Positions 26,740-35,226 of a stretch of 64,000 bases of DNA are shown here, piece after piece. The stretch covers positions 1 through 64,000 of the forward strand of contig JAOZVV010000156.1 of NCBI GenBank assembly GCA_025869365.1, written 5' to 3'. The notes below the pieces were generated by a model. That model saw only the letters and a list, made by a program, of their open reading frames with translations. It did not search any database and was not told where the DNA came from. Both the position numbers and the translations under genes were made by a program. Numbering within the stretch: position 1 is the first letter of the stretch; every line of letters begins with the position of its first letter. Source of the DNA: Pseudonocardia sp. (GTDB lineage: Bacteria; Actinomycetota; Actinomycetes; Mycobacteriales; Pseudonocardiaceae).

Positions 26740-27789
26740 GTGGGCGGGCGACGGACCGAGAACACCGGCGACCTGGTCGACCGGGCCCGCCGCGGTGAGC
26801 ACCGGGCCGTCGCCCGGCTGATCTCGCTGGTGGAGGGTGCGAGCCCGCAGCTGCGTGAGGTGGCTGCGGCGCTCGCCCCGTACACCGGGCGGGCACAGGT
26901 CGTCGGCATCACCGGCTCGCCCGGGGTGGGCAAGTCCACCACCACGTCCGCCCTGGTCGGGGTGTTGCGCGCCGAGGGGCGCCGGGTCGGGGTACTCGCC
27001 GTGGACCCGTCCTCGCCCTTCTCCGGCGGTGCGCTGCTGGGGGACCGGGTACGGATGGGGGAGCACGCCACGGACGAAGGCGTGTTCATCCGGTCCATGG
27101 CCACTCGCGGGCACCTCGGCGGGCTGGCCTGGTCCACCCCGCAGGCGCTGCGCGTGCTCGACGCGGCCGGATGCGACGTCGTGCTGATCGAGACCGTCGG
27201 TGTCGGCCAGTCCGAGGTGGACGTGGTGGCCCTCGCGGACACGACGATCGTGCTGCTCGCCCCCGGGATGGGGGACGGCGTGCAGGCCGCCAAGGCCGGC
27301 ATCCTCGAGGTGGCGGACATCCTCGTGGTGAACAAGGCGGACCGGGACGGCGCGGCCCAGACCGTGCGGGACCTGACGTACATGCTGTCCCTGGGGGACC
27401 GCTCGGGTCGCTCGGAGCGCCCGGCCGGCGCGGACCCCGCGGCGGCCGTCGGACTGTGGGTGCCGCCGGTCGTGAAGACCGTGGCGGCCCGGCTCGAGGG
27501 CGTCGACGGGCTGGTCTCCGCGATCGAGGCACACCGGGACTGGCTGGACCGCTCCGGCGAGCGGGGTGCCCGCCGTCGTCGGCGGGCCGAGGCCGAGATC
27601 GAGGCGATCGGCATGGAGCAGGTCCGCTCCCGGTTCTCCCACGTCCGTGGCTCGGCGGCCCTCCCGGCACTGGCCACCCGTGTCGTGGATGGGGAGCTGG
27701 ATCCGTACCGCGCCGCGGACGAGCTGCTCGCCACGCTGGCCGCCGCTCCGTCCGTCATCCCGGATCCTGCGCGGCCGACCCGGCGCTGA
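26740..27789 (+). CDS. meaB: methylmalonyl-CoA mutase-associated GTPase MeaB
   Basis: A 349-residue G3E-family GTPase. The P-loop is GSPGVGKST (residues 59-67), followed by the family's VLAVDPSSPFSGGALLGDRVRM and the switch segment VLIETVGVGQSEVDV; the guanine-specificity motif is NKAD. It loads and protects B12-dependent acyl-CoA mutases. No mutase gene lies in this window, so its partner is elsewhere (ethylmalonyl- or methylmalonyl-CoA mutase). Its last 35 bases overlap the convergent XRE regulator gene. The GTG start follows the thiolase stop by ten bases. Confidence 0.92.
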   Translation: MGGRRTENTGDLVDRARRGEHRAVARLISLVEGASPQLREVAAALAPYTGRAQVVGITGSPGVGKSTTTSALVGVLRAEGRRVGVLAVDPSSPFSGGALLGDRVRMGEHATDEGVFIRSMATRGHLGGLAWSTPQALRVLDAAGCDVVLIETVGVGQSEVDVVALADTTIVLLAPGMGDGVQAAKAGILEVADILVVNKADRDGAAQTVRDLTYMLSLGDRSGRSERPAGADPAAAVGLWVPPVVKTVAARLEGVDGLVSAIEAHRDWLDRSGERGARRRRRAEAEIEAIGMEQVRSRFSHVRGSAALPALATRVVDGELDPYRAADELLATLAAAPSVIPDPARPTRR

Positions 27790-28984
27790 GCGTGGCGCGG
27801 ACCGCGTCCGCACCGATCCGGAGGCCGAGCAGCAGCGCCTCCCGTCGCCGTTCGGCGGCCTCGCGTCGCGCACCCTCGGTCCCGGGTCCGCCGTGGGCGA
27901 GGCCGAGGGCCAGACCGGTCGTCGCGGCGAGCCGTTCGCGGACCGGGCGCTCCCCGTCCTCGGCGGTCACGCGGAGGGCGTCGAGCACGACGGGATCACC
28001 GGAGCGGGCCAGCGCGCGGTCCCGCCGGCGGTGCACCAGCCCGACGTCGATCGCGAGGGCGGGGACGACGACGTCCGGGCGGGGGTGCGCCCGACGGGTG
28101 GCGCCCGCCTCCGCCGTGGCGAAGTCCGTCCTCGCCGCGGAGGTCCGGCCCGCGGCCGCATGGACCTCCCCGCGGGCGAGGACCGGCCAGACGCCCGCGT
28201 GACCCTCCAGGAGCCGTAGCGCGTCGTCGTGGAGGCCCGCCTCCCGCAGCGCCGACGCCCGTCCCGCGATCGCCCGGTCCGCCAGCACCTCGTGTCCGGC
28301 CTCCAGCGCGGCGGCGCGTGAACGCCCGTGCCGCTCCCAGGCCTCGTCGATCGCTCCGCGTTCCAGGGCGAGGTCACCCGCGAGGGCCGCGGCCTCGGCG
28401 AGCAGCGCCGCGACGGCGCGCCTCCGGCCCGGGACGACGGTGTGGTCCGTGAGCACGGTGAGCCGTGCGACGAGGGCCTCCAGGACCTCCCCGGCCCCCG
28501 CCGGGCCGAGCCGGTGGTCCAGCCGCCCGGCGAGCCGCAGCTGCTCGCCGAGGAGATCGAGGGCGGAGTCGTCGACGGCCGCCGCCTCGGCGAGGGCCGC
28601 GGCCAGGCGGTGCCGACCCCTGGTGGGTGCCGGGCCTGTGGGTGCCGGGCCTCGTGGGACGAGGCCGAGCGCGGCCTCGTCCGTGTCGTAGAGCTCGGCG
28701 AGAAGCGCCCTGGACGGGGGGTCCGGCGTCGCGTGCCCGTTCTCCCAGCGGGACAGCTGCGTCTTCAGGCTCGCGGCGACCGCCGTCGGCGCGCCGCGGG
28801 CCCGCCCCAGGGCGGCCAGCTCCCGCGCCGCGTCCGACTGGGACCAGCCCCGGGCCGCCCTGGCCGCGCGCAGGCCGGGCCGTCGGGTGTCGGCGCGTCC
28901 GGTGTCGGCGCGTCCGGTGTCGGGGTCTCGGGTGTCGGGGCCTCGGGAATCGGGGGAGTCCGCGGGGGGTCCGGGAGCGGTCAT
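27755..28984 (-). CDS. XRE-type helix-turn-helix regulator with helical C-terminal domain
   Basis: About 409 residues. After a low-complexity N-terminus (PDTRDPDTGRADTGRADTRR, encoded by near-tandem 15-base repeats) comes a Cro/CI-type HTH (RAARAARGWSQSDAARELAAL then LSRWENGHATPDPPSRALLAELY). The remainder is Ala/Leu/Arg-rich helices like a TPR ligand or partner domain. The general type is the actinobacterial regulator with HTH plus TPR-like repeats. The ATG at 28984 is preferred, though the ribosome site is weak. It probably regulates its divergent promoter through the GTCAAC palindrome at 29016. Its target is unknown. Confidence 0.78.
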   Translation of the reverse strand: MTAPGPPADSPDSRGPDTRDPDTGRADTGRADTRRPGLRAARAARGWSQSDAARELAALGRARGAPTAVAASLKTQLSRWENGHATPDPPSRALLAELYDTDEAALGLVPRGPAPTGPAPTRGRHRLAAALAEAAAVDDSALDLLGEQLRLAGRLDHRLGPAGAGEVLEALVARLTVLTDHTVVPGRRRAVAALLAEAAALAGDLALERGAIDEAWERHGRSRAAALEAGHEVLADRAIAGRASALREAGLHDDALRLLEGHAGVWPVLARGEVHAAAGRTSAARTDFATAEAGATRRAHPRPDVVVPALAIDVGLVHRRRDRALARSGDPVVLDALRVTAEDGERPVRERLAATTGLALGLAHGGPGTEGARREAAERRREALLLGLRIGADAVRATLSAGSAAQDPG

Positions 28985-29015
28985 GTCACCGATCTTGTCG
29001 GTGGTCGGTCCTACT

Positions 29016-29046
29016 GTCAACGCCGTTGACGCAACAGCGCGTCAAC
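29016..29046. promoter_or_regulatory. GTCAAC palindrome, probable operator of the XRE regulator
   Basis: GTCAACGCCGTTGAC (29016-29030) is a perfect 6-3-6 palindrome, and a further GTCAAC follows at 29041-29046. It lies 32 bases upstream of the XRE-type regulator start, in the gap to the divergent small gene. Confidence 0.5.
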
Positions 29047-29064
29047 AGGGGGTGGGAGTGGGCG

Positions 29065-29322
29065 ATGGACGTGGTGGCGTGCTCGATCTGTGTGGTGGCG
29101 GCCGCGGGCGGCGCGGGTCTGGCCGGCTACGTCGTGGGGCGCAGGCGGCGGGAGCGGGGTGGGGTGATGCGCAGCTGGCCGGGCCCCGTGCGGACCGACC
29201 CGGGGCGGCGTCGGCGGAGGCCGTCGGGTCCGGACGGGCGCGACGGGCCGGCCGATGCAGGCGCGCCACCCGGGCGGCCGGGTCCCCGTGGTGGTCCGGG
29301 TGCCTCCGGGACGTGCCCGTGA
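29065..29322 (+). CDS. possible small membrane-anchored protein
   Basis: A possible 85-residue product with one hydrophobic N-terminal segment (ACSICVVAAAGGAGLAGYVVG) followed by a stop-transfer RRRRERG and a Pro/Gly/Arg-rich tail. A GGGAGTGGG stretch precedes the ATG. It sits opposite the XRE regulator, across the palindrome, in a place where a target gene would be expected. There is no family match and the tail is low-complexity, so it may not be real. Confidence 0.4.
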   Translation: MDVVACSICVVAAAGGAGLAGYVVGRRRRERGGVMRSWPGPVRTDPGRRRRRPSGPDGRDGPADAGAPPGRPGPRGGPGASGTCP

Positions 29323-29353
29323 GGACCGGCGGGGCGGGCGCCGGTCGCGTCCG

Positions 29354-29857
29354 TCAGTCGAAGTCGCCGGAGGCCTTGCGGACGCGGCCGAGCAGCTCGG
29401 TGAGCCGTGCCTGGTCCTCGGCGTCGAGGCCGGTCAGGCCGAAGTCCACGTCGGTGACGGACTTGGTCGCGTCCTCGACGCGGCGGGTCCCGTCCTCGGT
29501 GATCTCCACGAGCGTCGCGCGCCGGTCCGTGGGATGCGGCACGCGGCGCACCAGGCCGTCCGCCTGCAGCCGGTCCACGATGTTGGTGACGGAGGTGGGG
29601 TGCAGCTGGAGACGCTCGCCCATCACTCGCATCGGCAGGGTCTTGCGGCGGGAGAAGTTGAGCAGCACCAGCGCCTCGTACCGGGCGAAGGTCAGACCGT
29701 GCGGGCGGAGTGCGCCGTCCACGGCCGAGAGCAGGATCTGCTGCACCCGCATGATGCTGGTGACGGCCGCCATCGTCCCGGACGGACCGACGCGCTCGGC
29801 CCAGAGCTCGGCCGCCCGTTGGATCGGGTCGAAGGGCAGCCGGTCACGCGAGCTCAT
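29354..29857 (-). CDS. MarR family transcriptional regulator
   Basis: A 167-residue winged-helix regulator. The recognition region is RVMGERLQLHPTSVTNIVDRLQADGLVRR and the wing PHPTDRRATLVEITEDG, both typical of MarR. Long N- and C-terminal helices form the dimer. The ATG at 29857 fits the domain start. The divergent neighbours on the right are a thiamine-binding-like gene and a hydrolase, which are possible targets. The ligand is unknown. Confidence 0.85.
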   Translation of the reverse strand: MSSRDRLPFDPIQRAAELWAERVGPSGTMAAVTSIMRVQQILLSAVDGALRPHGLTFARYEALVLLNFSRRKTLPMRVMGERLQLHPTSVTNIVDRLQADGLVRRVPHPTDRRATLVEITEDGTRRVEDATKSVTDVDFGLTGLDAEDQARLTELLGRVRKASGDFD

Positions 29858-29943
29858 GGTGGGCGACGCTAGCAGTGACCGGCCGCGGGGCCCGCGATCA
29901 TGGTGCATGGCGGCACCGGCCCGGCTGGGGCAGGCTGTCGGCC

Positions 29944-30279
29944 ATGCTCGTAGCGTTCAGTGTGGCGCCCTCCGGGGGCGGGTCGGACAGTGTCGGCGAC
30001 GTGGTGGCCGAGGCGGTGCGGGTGGTCCGGGAGTCCGGCCTCCCGAACGAGACCACCTCGATGTTCACCACGATCGAGGCCGAGACCTGGGACGAGGCCA
30101 TGGATGTGGTCAAACGCGCGGTCGAGGCCGTGCAGGCCCGGGCGCCCCGGGTGAGTCTCGTGCTCAAGGCGGACATCCGGCCGGGCTGGTCGGGTCAGCT
30201 CGGGGCGAAGGTCGAGCGGATCGAGGCGGCGCTCGACGATCGCTCGGATCCCTCGGCCGCGGGCCCGGAGAGGGCCTAG
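29944..30279 (+). CDS. thiamine-binding-like protein (MTH1187/YkoF family)
   Basis: A 111-residue protein with the MTH1187/YkoF ferredoxin-like fold: VAFSVAPSGGGSDSVGDVVAEAVRVVRESGL, then ETTSMFTTIEAETWDEAMDVV and a conserved RVSLVLKADIRPG. Related proteins bind hydroxymethylpyrimidine or thiamine; binding here is unproved. The stop is directly followed by the hydrolase ATG, so they are co-translated. It is divergent from the MarR regulator. Confidence 0.72.
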   Translation: MLVAFSVAPSGGGSDSVGDVVAEAVRVVRESGLPNETTSMFTTIEAETWDEAMDVVKRAVEAVQARAPRVSLVLKADIRPGWSGQLGAKVERIEAALDDRSDPSAAGPERA

Positions 30280-31041
30280 ATGTCCCCGGCGATGTCCCCG
30301 GAGATCTCCCCCACGCCGGCCGTGGTCCTCGTCCACGGTGCCTGGCACGACTCGTCGTCCTGGGCGCCGTTGCGGGCCGAGCTCGGGTCGAGGGGCGTCC
30401 CGGTGGTGGCCCCGGACCTGCCGTCGGACCGCCCCGGACTCGGGGCGGAGGACTACGCACGGGTGGTCGTCGACGCCGTCGAGGCGGCCGGTGCGGACCC
30501 GGTGGTGCTCGTCGGGCACTCGCTCGGCGGCCTGACGGCGCCGGTGGTGGCGCAGCTGCTCGGCCCGGAGCGGGTGACCGCGCTCGTCCTGGTCGCGGCC
30601 CTGCTTCCGGATCCGGGGCGGTCCTGGAACGACCAGGCCCGCGCGGACCGCACCATGATGGCCCCCGGCTTCGGCGCCGGTGCCGTGCGCCGCGCGGACG
30701 GCACCACGGAATGGCCGCCGGACGCGGCTGCGGAGGGCCTCTACCGCGGCGTCGCGCAGGAGTCGAGCGACGACCTGGTCCGCGTGGCGGTGGCGGGCCT
30801 GCGGCCGCAGGCGTGGGCGATCGGCAAGGAGATCACGCCGCTCACCGGCTGGCCCGCGATCCGGACGATCTCGGTGGTCTGTGCGCAGGACCGGGTGGTC
30901 GAGCCCGCATGGTCGCGCCGGGCGGCGGCGGTGCTCGGCGCGGAGGTGGTCGAGCTCGCGGGTGGGCACTTCCCCATGCTCACCCGGCCGGCCGAGCTGG
31001 CCGAGATCCTGACGCGGGCCGCGGCGGCAGCCGGAGGCTGA
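30280..31041 (+). CDS. alpha/beta hydrolase
   Basis: A 253-residue alpha/beta-hydrolase fold of the methyl-ketone/salicylate-esterase (EstC-like) type. The oxyanion motif is VHGAWHDSSSW, the nucleophile Ser is in GHSLGG, and the likely catalytic His is in AGGHFPMLTRP. It begins on the base after the upstream stop, without its own spacer, so it is translationally coupled to the thiamine-binding-like gene. A small ester is the likely substrate, but none can be named. It is cytoplasmic (no signal peptide). Confidence 0.8.
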   Translation: MSPAMSPEISPTPAVVLVHGAWHDSSSWAPLRAELGSRGVPVVAPDLPSDRPGLGAEDYARVVVDAVEAAGADPVVLVGHSLGGLTAPVVAQLLGPERVTALVLVAALLPDPGRSWNDQARADRTMMAPGFGAGAVRRADGTTEWPPDAAAEGLYRGVAQESSDDLVRVAVAGLRPQAWAIGKEITPLTGWPAIRTISVVCAQDRVVEPAWSRRAAAVLGAEVVELAGGHFPMLTRPAELAEILTRAAAAAGG

Positions 31042-31217
31042 CGGCGGGCGGAGGCCGGCGGCGGGCGGGACGACGGCCGGGACGACGACGGCCGGCGACT
31101 CCCGGAGCGTGCTCCCGGAACCACCGGCCGATGTCGCCGAGCCCCGCACGGTGGCGTCCCGTCCGGGCGACGCGGTGCGGGGGGCGGGGGAGGGCGCGGT
31201 GTCCCGCGCCCGCGGTG

Positions 31218-31508
31218 TCAGGCGATGTTCATCGTGAAGAAGAACGTGCCGACCACCAGCGCCGCGAAACCCAGCACCATGGCGATCTTGGCCAGCTTGG
31301 CGGTCTCGGGCTTGCGGACGGCGGCCACACCCAGGCCGATGGCGACGAGGCCGAGGACCCATCCCGCGATGGAGATCGGGCTGGCGACCAGGGCGATGAT
31401 GCCGACGATCAGCGACACCTTGCCGAGCGCCGGGCCGCCCTCCTGGCGCGCCGTCTTCTTCCGCGCGTCGGTGACGAGACGGTCGGCGACGGTGTTCTCC
31501 TGGCTCAT
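31218..31508 (-). CDS. small membrane protein, DUF4190-like
   Basis: A 96-residue protein: a charged N-terminus (DARKKTARQEGG), then two or three hydrophobic segments (VSLIVGIIALVASPISIAGWVLGLVAIGLGVAA and IAMVLGFAALVVGTFFF) joined by a basic KPETAK loop. The arrangement resembles DUF4190 or similar small actinobacterial membrane proteins. A GGAGGAACTGC ribosome site precedes the ATG. The 176 bases downstream (31042-31217) hold no gene that can be supported. Function is unknown. Confidence 0.65.
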   Translation of the reverse strand: MSQENTVADRLVTDARKKTARQEGGPALGKVSLIVGIIALVASPISIAGWVLGLVAIGLGVAAVRKPETAKLAKIAMVLGFAALVVGTFFFTMNIA

Positions 31509-31626
31509 GCAGTTCCTCCGGTCAGGCGACGGGCCGCGGGGCGGCGACCCGTGGAAAAGCTACCCACGGTGACGGTTGGTCACTTCACTGTGTTCAACGA
31601 CGACGCGGCACGTCTGGTGCTCCACC

Positions 31627-31708
31627 AGTCCGGTGATCACGATGACCCCGTTCGGGAACACCGGGTGGTCGCCACCACCGGAACGGCCCAACGTGATCAC
31701 TGGTCCGG
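31627..31708. promoter_or_regulatory. inverted GTGATCAC sites upstream of the SCO6745-type gene
   Basis: GTGATCAC occurs at 31633-31640 and 31693-31700. The flanks CCAGTCCG on the left and CACTGGTCCGG on the right make a 17-base inverted repeat with about three mismatches. They lie 70-150 bases before the next start. Paired binding sites or a regulatory loop are possible. The rest of 31509-31779 shows no supported gene. Confidence 0.4.
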
Positions 31709-31779
31709 GAGAACGGCCCGGCCTACGGTGCAGGGGCGCGGGCGGTCGCGTCGGGCCAGGTGGAAGGGGAACGCACACG

Positions 31780-32685
31780 GTGGGTACGCAGGTCGAGGAG
31801 CATCGGGCGCGCCGGTTGTGGCGGGCGCTCGAGCCGTTGCACGCAGTGACGTACTTCGCCCCGGAGCCGAAGGCGGCGTGCGAGGAGATCGGTGCCCGCG
31901 GGTACTGGCGGGGGTACTTCGCCCAGCGGGCCGCGCCGCTCGGTGCGGTGCCGGCGGAGGTCGTCGAGGCGGTGTTCTACAACTTCGCCCCGGGGCTCGT
32001 CCGGCGGGCGATCCCCGACGTGTGGTCGCTCGCCCGGCCGGAGGAGTTCTGTGCGCTGCGGCTCCGCGCCGTCGACGCGGCGCTGCGGCGCTCCCTCGGG
32101 GAGGACGCCGTCCGCTCGCCGGAGATGGCGGAGGCCGCCGAGCTGGCGCGGACGGCGGCCCTCTCCGTCTCCACCGCCGGGCGCGCCCTCGCCGCGGCCG
32201 TCGCGGCTCAGCCGTGGCCGCAACCGCCGCACCTCGTGCTCTGGCACGCCCAGACCCTGCTACGCGAACACCGCGGAGACGGCCACGTCGCGGCGCTGGT
32301 CACGGCGGGCCTGGACCCGGTCGAGACGCTGGTGGTGTTCGCCGCGGCCCGGGAGATGGACCCGCACTACCTGAGGGAACGCCGCGGATGGTCGCCCGGG
32401 GAGTGGGCCGCGGCGATCGACGGCCTGGCCGCCCGTGGCCTGGTGAGCGGCGCCGCCGGGACGGAGCTCACCGAGGCCGGCCGCGCGCTCCACGACGAGG
32501 TCGAGGCCCGGACGGACGCGGTGGCGGACACCGCCTGGACGTCTCTCGGGGACGAGCGTGCGGAGCGGCTGGTCCGGCTGGCCGAACCCTGGGTCCGGGC
32601 CGTTCTGGCCAGCGAGGACTTCCTGCCCACCAACCCGATGGGCATGCGACCGCTCGCGCCGGGGGGCGCCGCGAGGCACAGCTGA
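31780..32685 (+). CDS. SCO6745/SalK-type protein
   Basis: A 301-residue, mostly helical protein of the SCO6745 family: [19 protein letters not shown], then [16 protein letters not shown] and [18 protein letters not shown], and a winged-helix-like C-terminal half ([16 protein letters not shown] to GLVSG). Members are widespread in actinobacteria, some in antibiotic clusters (SalK), with no settled function. The GTG start has a GGAAGGGGA stretch upstream. It precedes the ybbN-like gene by 46 bases. Likely a regulator or ligand-binding protein. Confidence 0.75.
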   Translation: MGTQVEEHRARRLWRALEPLHAVTYFAPEPKAACEEIGARGYWRGYFAQRAAPLGAVPAEVVEAVFYNFAPGLVRRAIPDVWSLARPEEFCALRLRAVDAALRRSLGEDAVRSPEMAEAAELARTAALSVSTAGRALAAAVAAQPWPQPPHLVLWHAQTLLREHRGDGHVAALVTAGLDPVETLVVFAAAREMDPHYLRERRGWSPGEWAAAIDGLAARGLVSGAAGTELTEAGRALHDEVEARTDAVADTAWTSLGDERAERLVRLAEPWVRAVLASEDFLPTNPMGMRPLAPGGAARHS

Positions 32686-32731
32686 CGGGCAGGTCGATCG
32701 GGCCGGAGCGGATCGTGCCAGGATGGTCGGC

Positions 32732-33715
32732 GTGTCCCGACCAGATCCACGTCAGGCAGCCCAGGCAGCTCAGGCAGCGGCGATGTCCTCCAGGATGGCG
32801 GGTGCCGTCGATCTCTCCGCGCTCAAGGCGCGATCGGAGGCCGCCGCGCGCCGGCCCGCCGGGAGCGGTGCTCCGGCGCCCTCCGGCGGCGGCGACGGCG
32901 GCTATGTCCTGGACGTCACCGAACAGGCCTTCCAGTCCGACGTCATCGAGCGGTCCATGCAGGTCCCGGTCGTCGTCGACCTCTGGGCGGACTGGTGCGA
33001 GCCGTGCAAACAGCTCTCGCCGGTCCTCGAGCGCGCGGCCGAGGCCGGCGGCGGGGCCTGGGTCCTCGCCCGGGTCGACGTCGACGCGAACCCACGGATC
33101 GCGCAGGCCTTCGGGGTGCAGTCGCTCCCGATGGTGGTCGCGGTGGTGGGTGGCCAGCCCGTCGACGCCTTCAACGGCGCCCTGCCCGAGCCGCAGGTCA
33201 AGCAGTGGATCTCCTCCCTGCTCGACGCCCTCCGGGAGCGGATGCCCGCGATCGCCGAGGCGGAGGCCCGCGCCGGAGCGGCCCAGGAGCCCGAGGAGGA
33301 GCCGGAGGACCCGCGCTTCACCGCGGCCGAGGACGCCCTCGAGCAGGGCGACCTCGACGCGGCGGAGGCCGCCTACCAGCAGATCCTGGCCTCCGAACCG
33401 GCCAACGAGCAGGCCCTCGCGGCGCTCTCGCAGGTGCGCTTCCTGGCCCGGGCTGAGAAGGCGGATCCCGCGTCGATCGAGCTCGCGGACGCCGCGCCGG
33501 ACGACGTGGACCTGCAGCTCGCCGCGGCCGACGCGGAGGTGGCGATCGACCGGGTGGAGGCCGCGTTCGCGCGTCTCGTCGCCGCCGCCGGCCGGACCTT
33601 CGACGCGGACCGGGACCGGGTGCGCGAGCACCTGGTCGGCCTGTTCGAGCTGTACCCGGCGGACGACCCGCGGGTCACCACCGCGCGCCGGGCGCTGGCT
33701 CGCGTGCTGTTCTGA
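32732..33715 (+). CDS. ybbN: thioredoxin-domain co-chaperone YbbN (CnoX-like)
   Basis: About 327 residues. A short Ala/Gln-rich head is followed by a thioredoxin domain with a complete CxxC ([12 protein letters not shown]) and cis-Pro (SLPMVV), then TPR helices ([20 protein letters not shown]). The order matches YbbN/CnoX, a chaperone-holdase that hands clients to DnaK or GroEL. Unlike Escherichia coli YbbN, both active-site cysteines are kept. GTG 32732 has AGGATGG upstream; ATG 32723 is the alternative. It follows the SCO6745-type gene closely. Confidence 0.87.
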   Translation: MSRPDPRQAAQAAQAAAMSSRMAGAVDLSALKARSEAAARRPAGSGAPAPSGGGDGGYVLDVTEQAFQSDVIERSMQVPVVVDLWADWCEPCKQLSPVLERAAEAGGGAWVLARVDVDANPRIAQAFGVQSLPMVVAVVGGQPVDAFNGALPEPQVKQWISSLLDALRERMPAIAEAEARAGAAQEPEEEPEDPRFTAAEDALEQGDLDAAEAAYQQILASEPANEQALAALSQVRFLARAEKADPASIELADAAPDDVDLQLAAADAEVAIDRVEAAFARLVAAAGRTFDADRDRVREHLVGLFELYPADDPRVTTARRALARVLF

Positions 33716-33846
33716 TCCGCCTGCGCCTCCCCGCCCGGTCCGGGGCTCCGGCCGATCCGGTGCCCGGAGCCCGGCGGGCTGCGCGGCGGAACCGGACCGC
33801 CGGGCCCGCGGTAGCGCGCGGGGCGGCGGGGCTACGGTCGGCTCCC

Positions 33847-35151
33847 GTGTCCGACACCTCGAACGCCGCATCCGTGGTGTGCGGCGCGGCGGACCGGGCC
33901 TCGCCCGCCGCCGGTCGGCCGAGCCGGTGGTCGCCGTCGCGGCTGCTCTGCGGGCTGGGGGCGGCCGCTGCCCTCCTGCTGGCCGTCGTCCTGCACTGGA
34001 TGCACCCGAACGCCCTGGTCACGCTGCTGCCGTCGACGGACATGAGGGAGCTGCACGTCGACTTCGACACCTTCTGGCACTCGTCGGTGGCGCTGGTACA
34101 CGGCCAGGACATCTACGACACCCCGGCCAAGCTGACGAACCTGAACCCGCCGGTGCTGTCCGTGCTGCTGGCTCCGTTCGCGGCCGTCGACCCGCTCACG
34201 GCCTACCGCATCTTCGCCGCGCTGACCCTGCTGATGATCCTCGCGGCGGTCCTGGTGGTGGCACGACAGCTCCGGCTCGCCCCGGGGTGGACGGTGGCGG
34301 CCACGCTCGCGTTGCTGGCGTCCTCACCGCTGCACGGGACCCTCGTGCTGGGCCAGATCTACGGGTTGCTGCTGGTGGGGCTGGTCGCGGGGTGGGTCGC
34401 GGAGCGCCGCGGCCATCCGCTGCTGGGCGCGGTGCTCTACGGCGTCACGGTCGCGCTGAAGCCGTCCCTGGCCCCGATCCTCGTGCTGCCGCTCGTGCAG
34501 TACCGGTGGCGCCCCTTCCTCGCGGGCATCGCGGGAGCGGCCGTCGCCACCCTCGTCGGTGTGCTGGCCGCCGGCCCGTCCAGCGGCCCGGAGTGGGTCC
34601 GGATCGCGCTCACCGAACCGGTCCCGGACGTGCTGGACAACGCCGCCCTCCCCGGGCTGACGCTGCGGCTGGGCATCACCTCCGCGGTCGGCTCCGCGCT
34701 GGGCGCCGTGCTGCTGATCGGCACGATGGCCTGGTACTGGCGGCGGACGCGGCGGTTCGGCGTGGACCCGATCGGCAGTATCGCCCACGGGACCGATCCC
34801 GCGGGGACGGCGCCCTGGGCCGTCGTGGCCGCGGGGTTGCTGTTCTCCCCGATCGCGTGGCACAACTACCTGCTCCTGCTGCTCCCCGGCCTGCTGGTGA
34901 TGATCGCCGCGGCACCCGCCGGGAGCATCCGCCGTGCCTGGGCCACCGTGCTGCTCGCGCTCCCGGTGATCCCGGTGTCCTGGGGGGATCTCTGGACGCC
35001 GGAGAACCCCTGGTCGCCGGTCGGCCGATCGCTCTACTGCCTGATCCTGCTCGCCTACTGGTTCACCCTCGTCCGCCCGGTCGGCCGGGGGACGGGAGAG
35101 CAGGTCCCCGGTCCGGTCGGGTCCGGGTCGGGGGTCGGCACCCGCGGCTGA
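33847..35151 (+). CDS. GT87 (DUF2029) polytopic mannosyltransferase-like protein
   Basis: A 434-residue protein with 10-12 hydrophobic segments. The first outer loop has the GT-C pattern for a lipid-linked sugar transferase: DFDTFWHSSVALVHGQDIYD, followed by LNPPVLSVLLAPFA. GT87 proteins use polyprenyl-phosphate-mannose to extend lipomannan or similar glycans outside the membrane. The GTG start at 33847 has no clear ribosome site. It converges with glgB over a short hairpin. Confidence 0.8.
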   Translation: MSDTSNAASVVCGAADRASPAAGRPSRWSPSRLLCGLGAAAALLLAVVLHWMHPNALVTLLPSTDMRELHVDFDTFWHSSVALVHGQDIYDTPAKLTNLNPPVLSVLLAPFAAVDPLTAYRIFAALTLLMILAAVLVVARQLRLAPGWTVAATLALLASSPLHGTLVLGQIYGLLLVGLVAGWVAERRGHPLLGAVLYGVTVALKPSLAPILVLPLVQYRWRPFLAGIAGAAVATLVGVLAAGPSSGPEWVRIALTEPVPDVLDNAALPGLTLRLGITSAVGSALGAVLLIGTMAWYWRRTRRFGVDPIGSIAHGTDPAGTAPWAVVAAGLLFSPIAWHNYLLLLLPGLLVMIAAAPAGSIRRAWATVLLALPVIPVSWGDLWTPENPWSPVGRSLYCLILLAYWFTLVRPVGRGTGEQVPGPVGSGSGVGTRG

Positions 35152-35181
35152 CCCGGCGCGCGAACGGGTCCCGGAACGACC

Positions 35182-35214
35182 CGGGGCCCGGCCGCCGGCA
35201 GCGACCGGGCCCCG
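35182..35214. terminator. hairpin between convergent GT87 and glgB genes
   Basis: CGGGGCCCGG (35182-35191) pairs with CCGGGCCCCG (35205-35214) around 13 bases, with further pairing of AACG/CGTT nearby. Located 30-60 bases past the GT87 stop and just after the glgB stop. It may serve both strands. Confidence 0.5.
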
Positions 35215-35226
35215 TTCGTCCGTGGA

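Noticed and set aside
31560-31778. Small minus-strand frame upstream of the SCO6745-type gene
   Set aside because: No ribosome site, no family resemblance, and it covers the inverted-repeat regulatory region.
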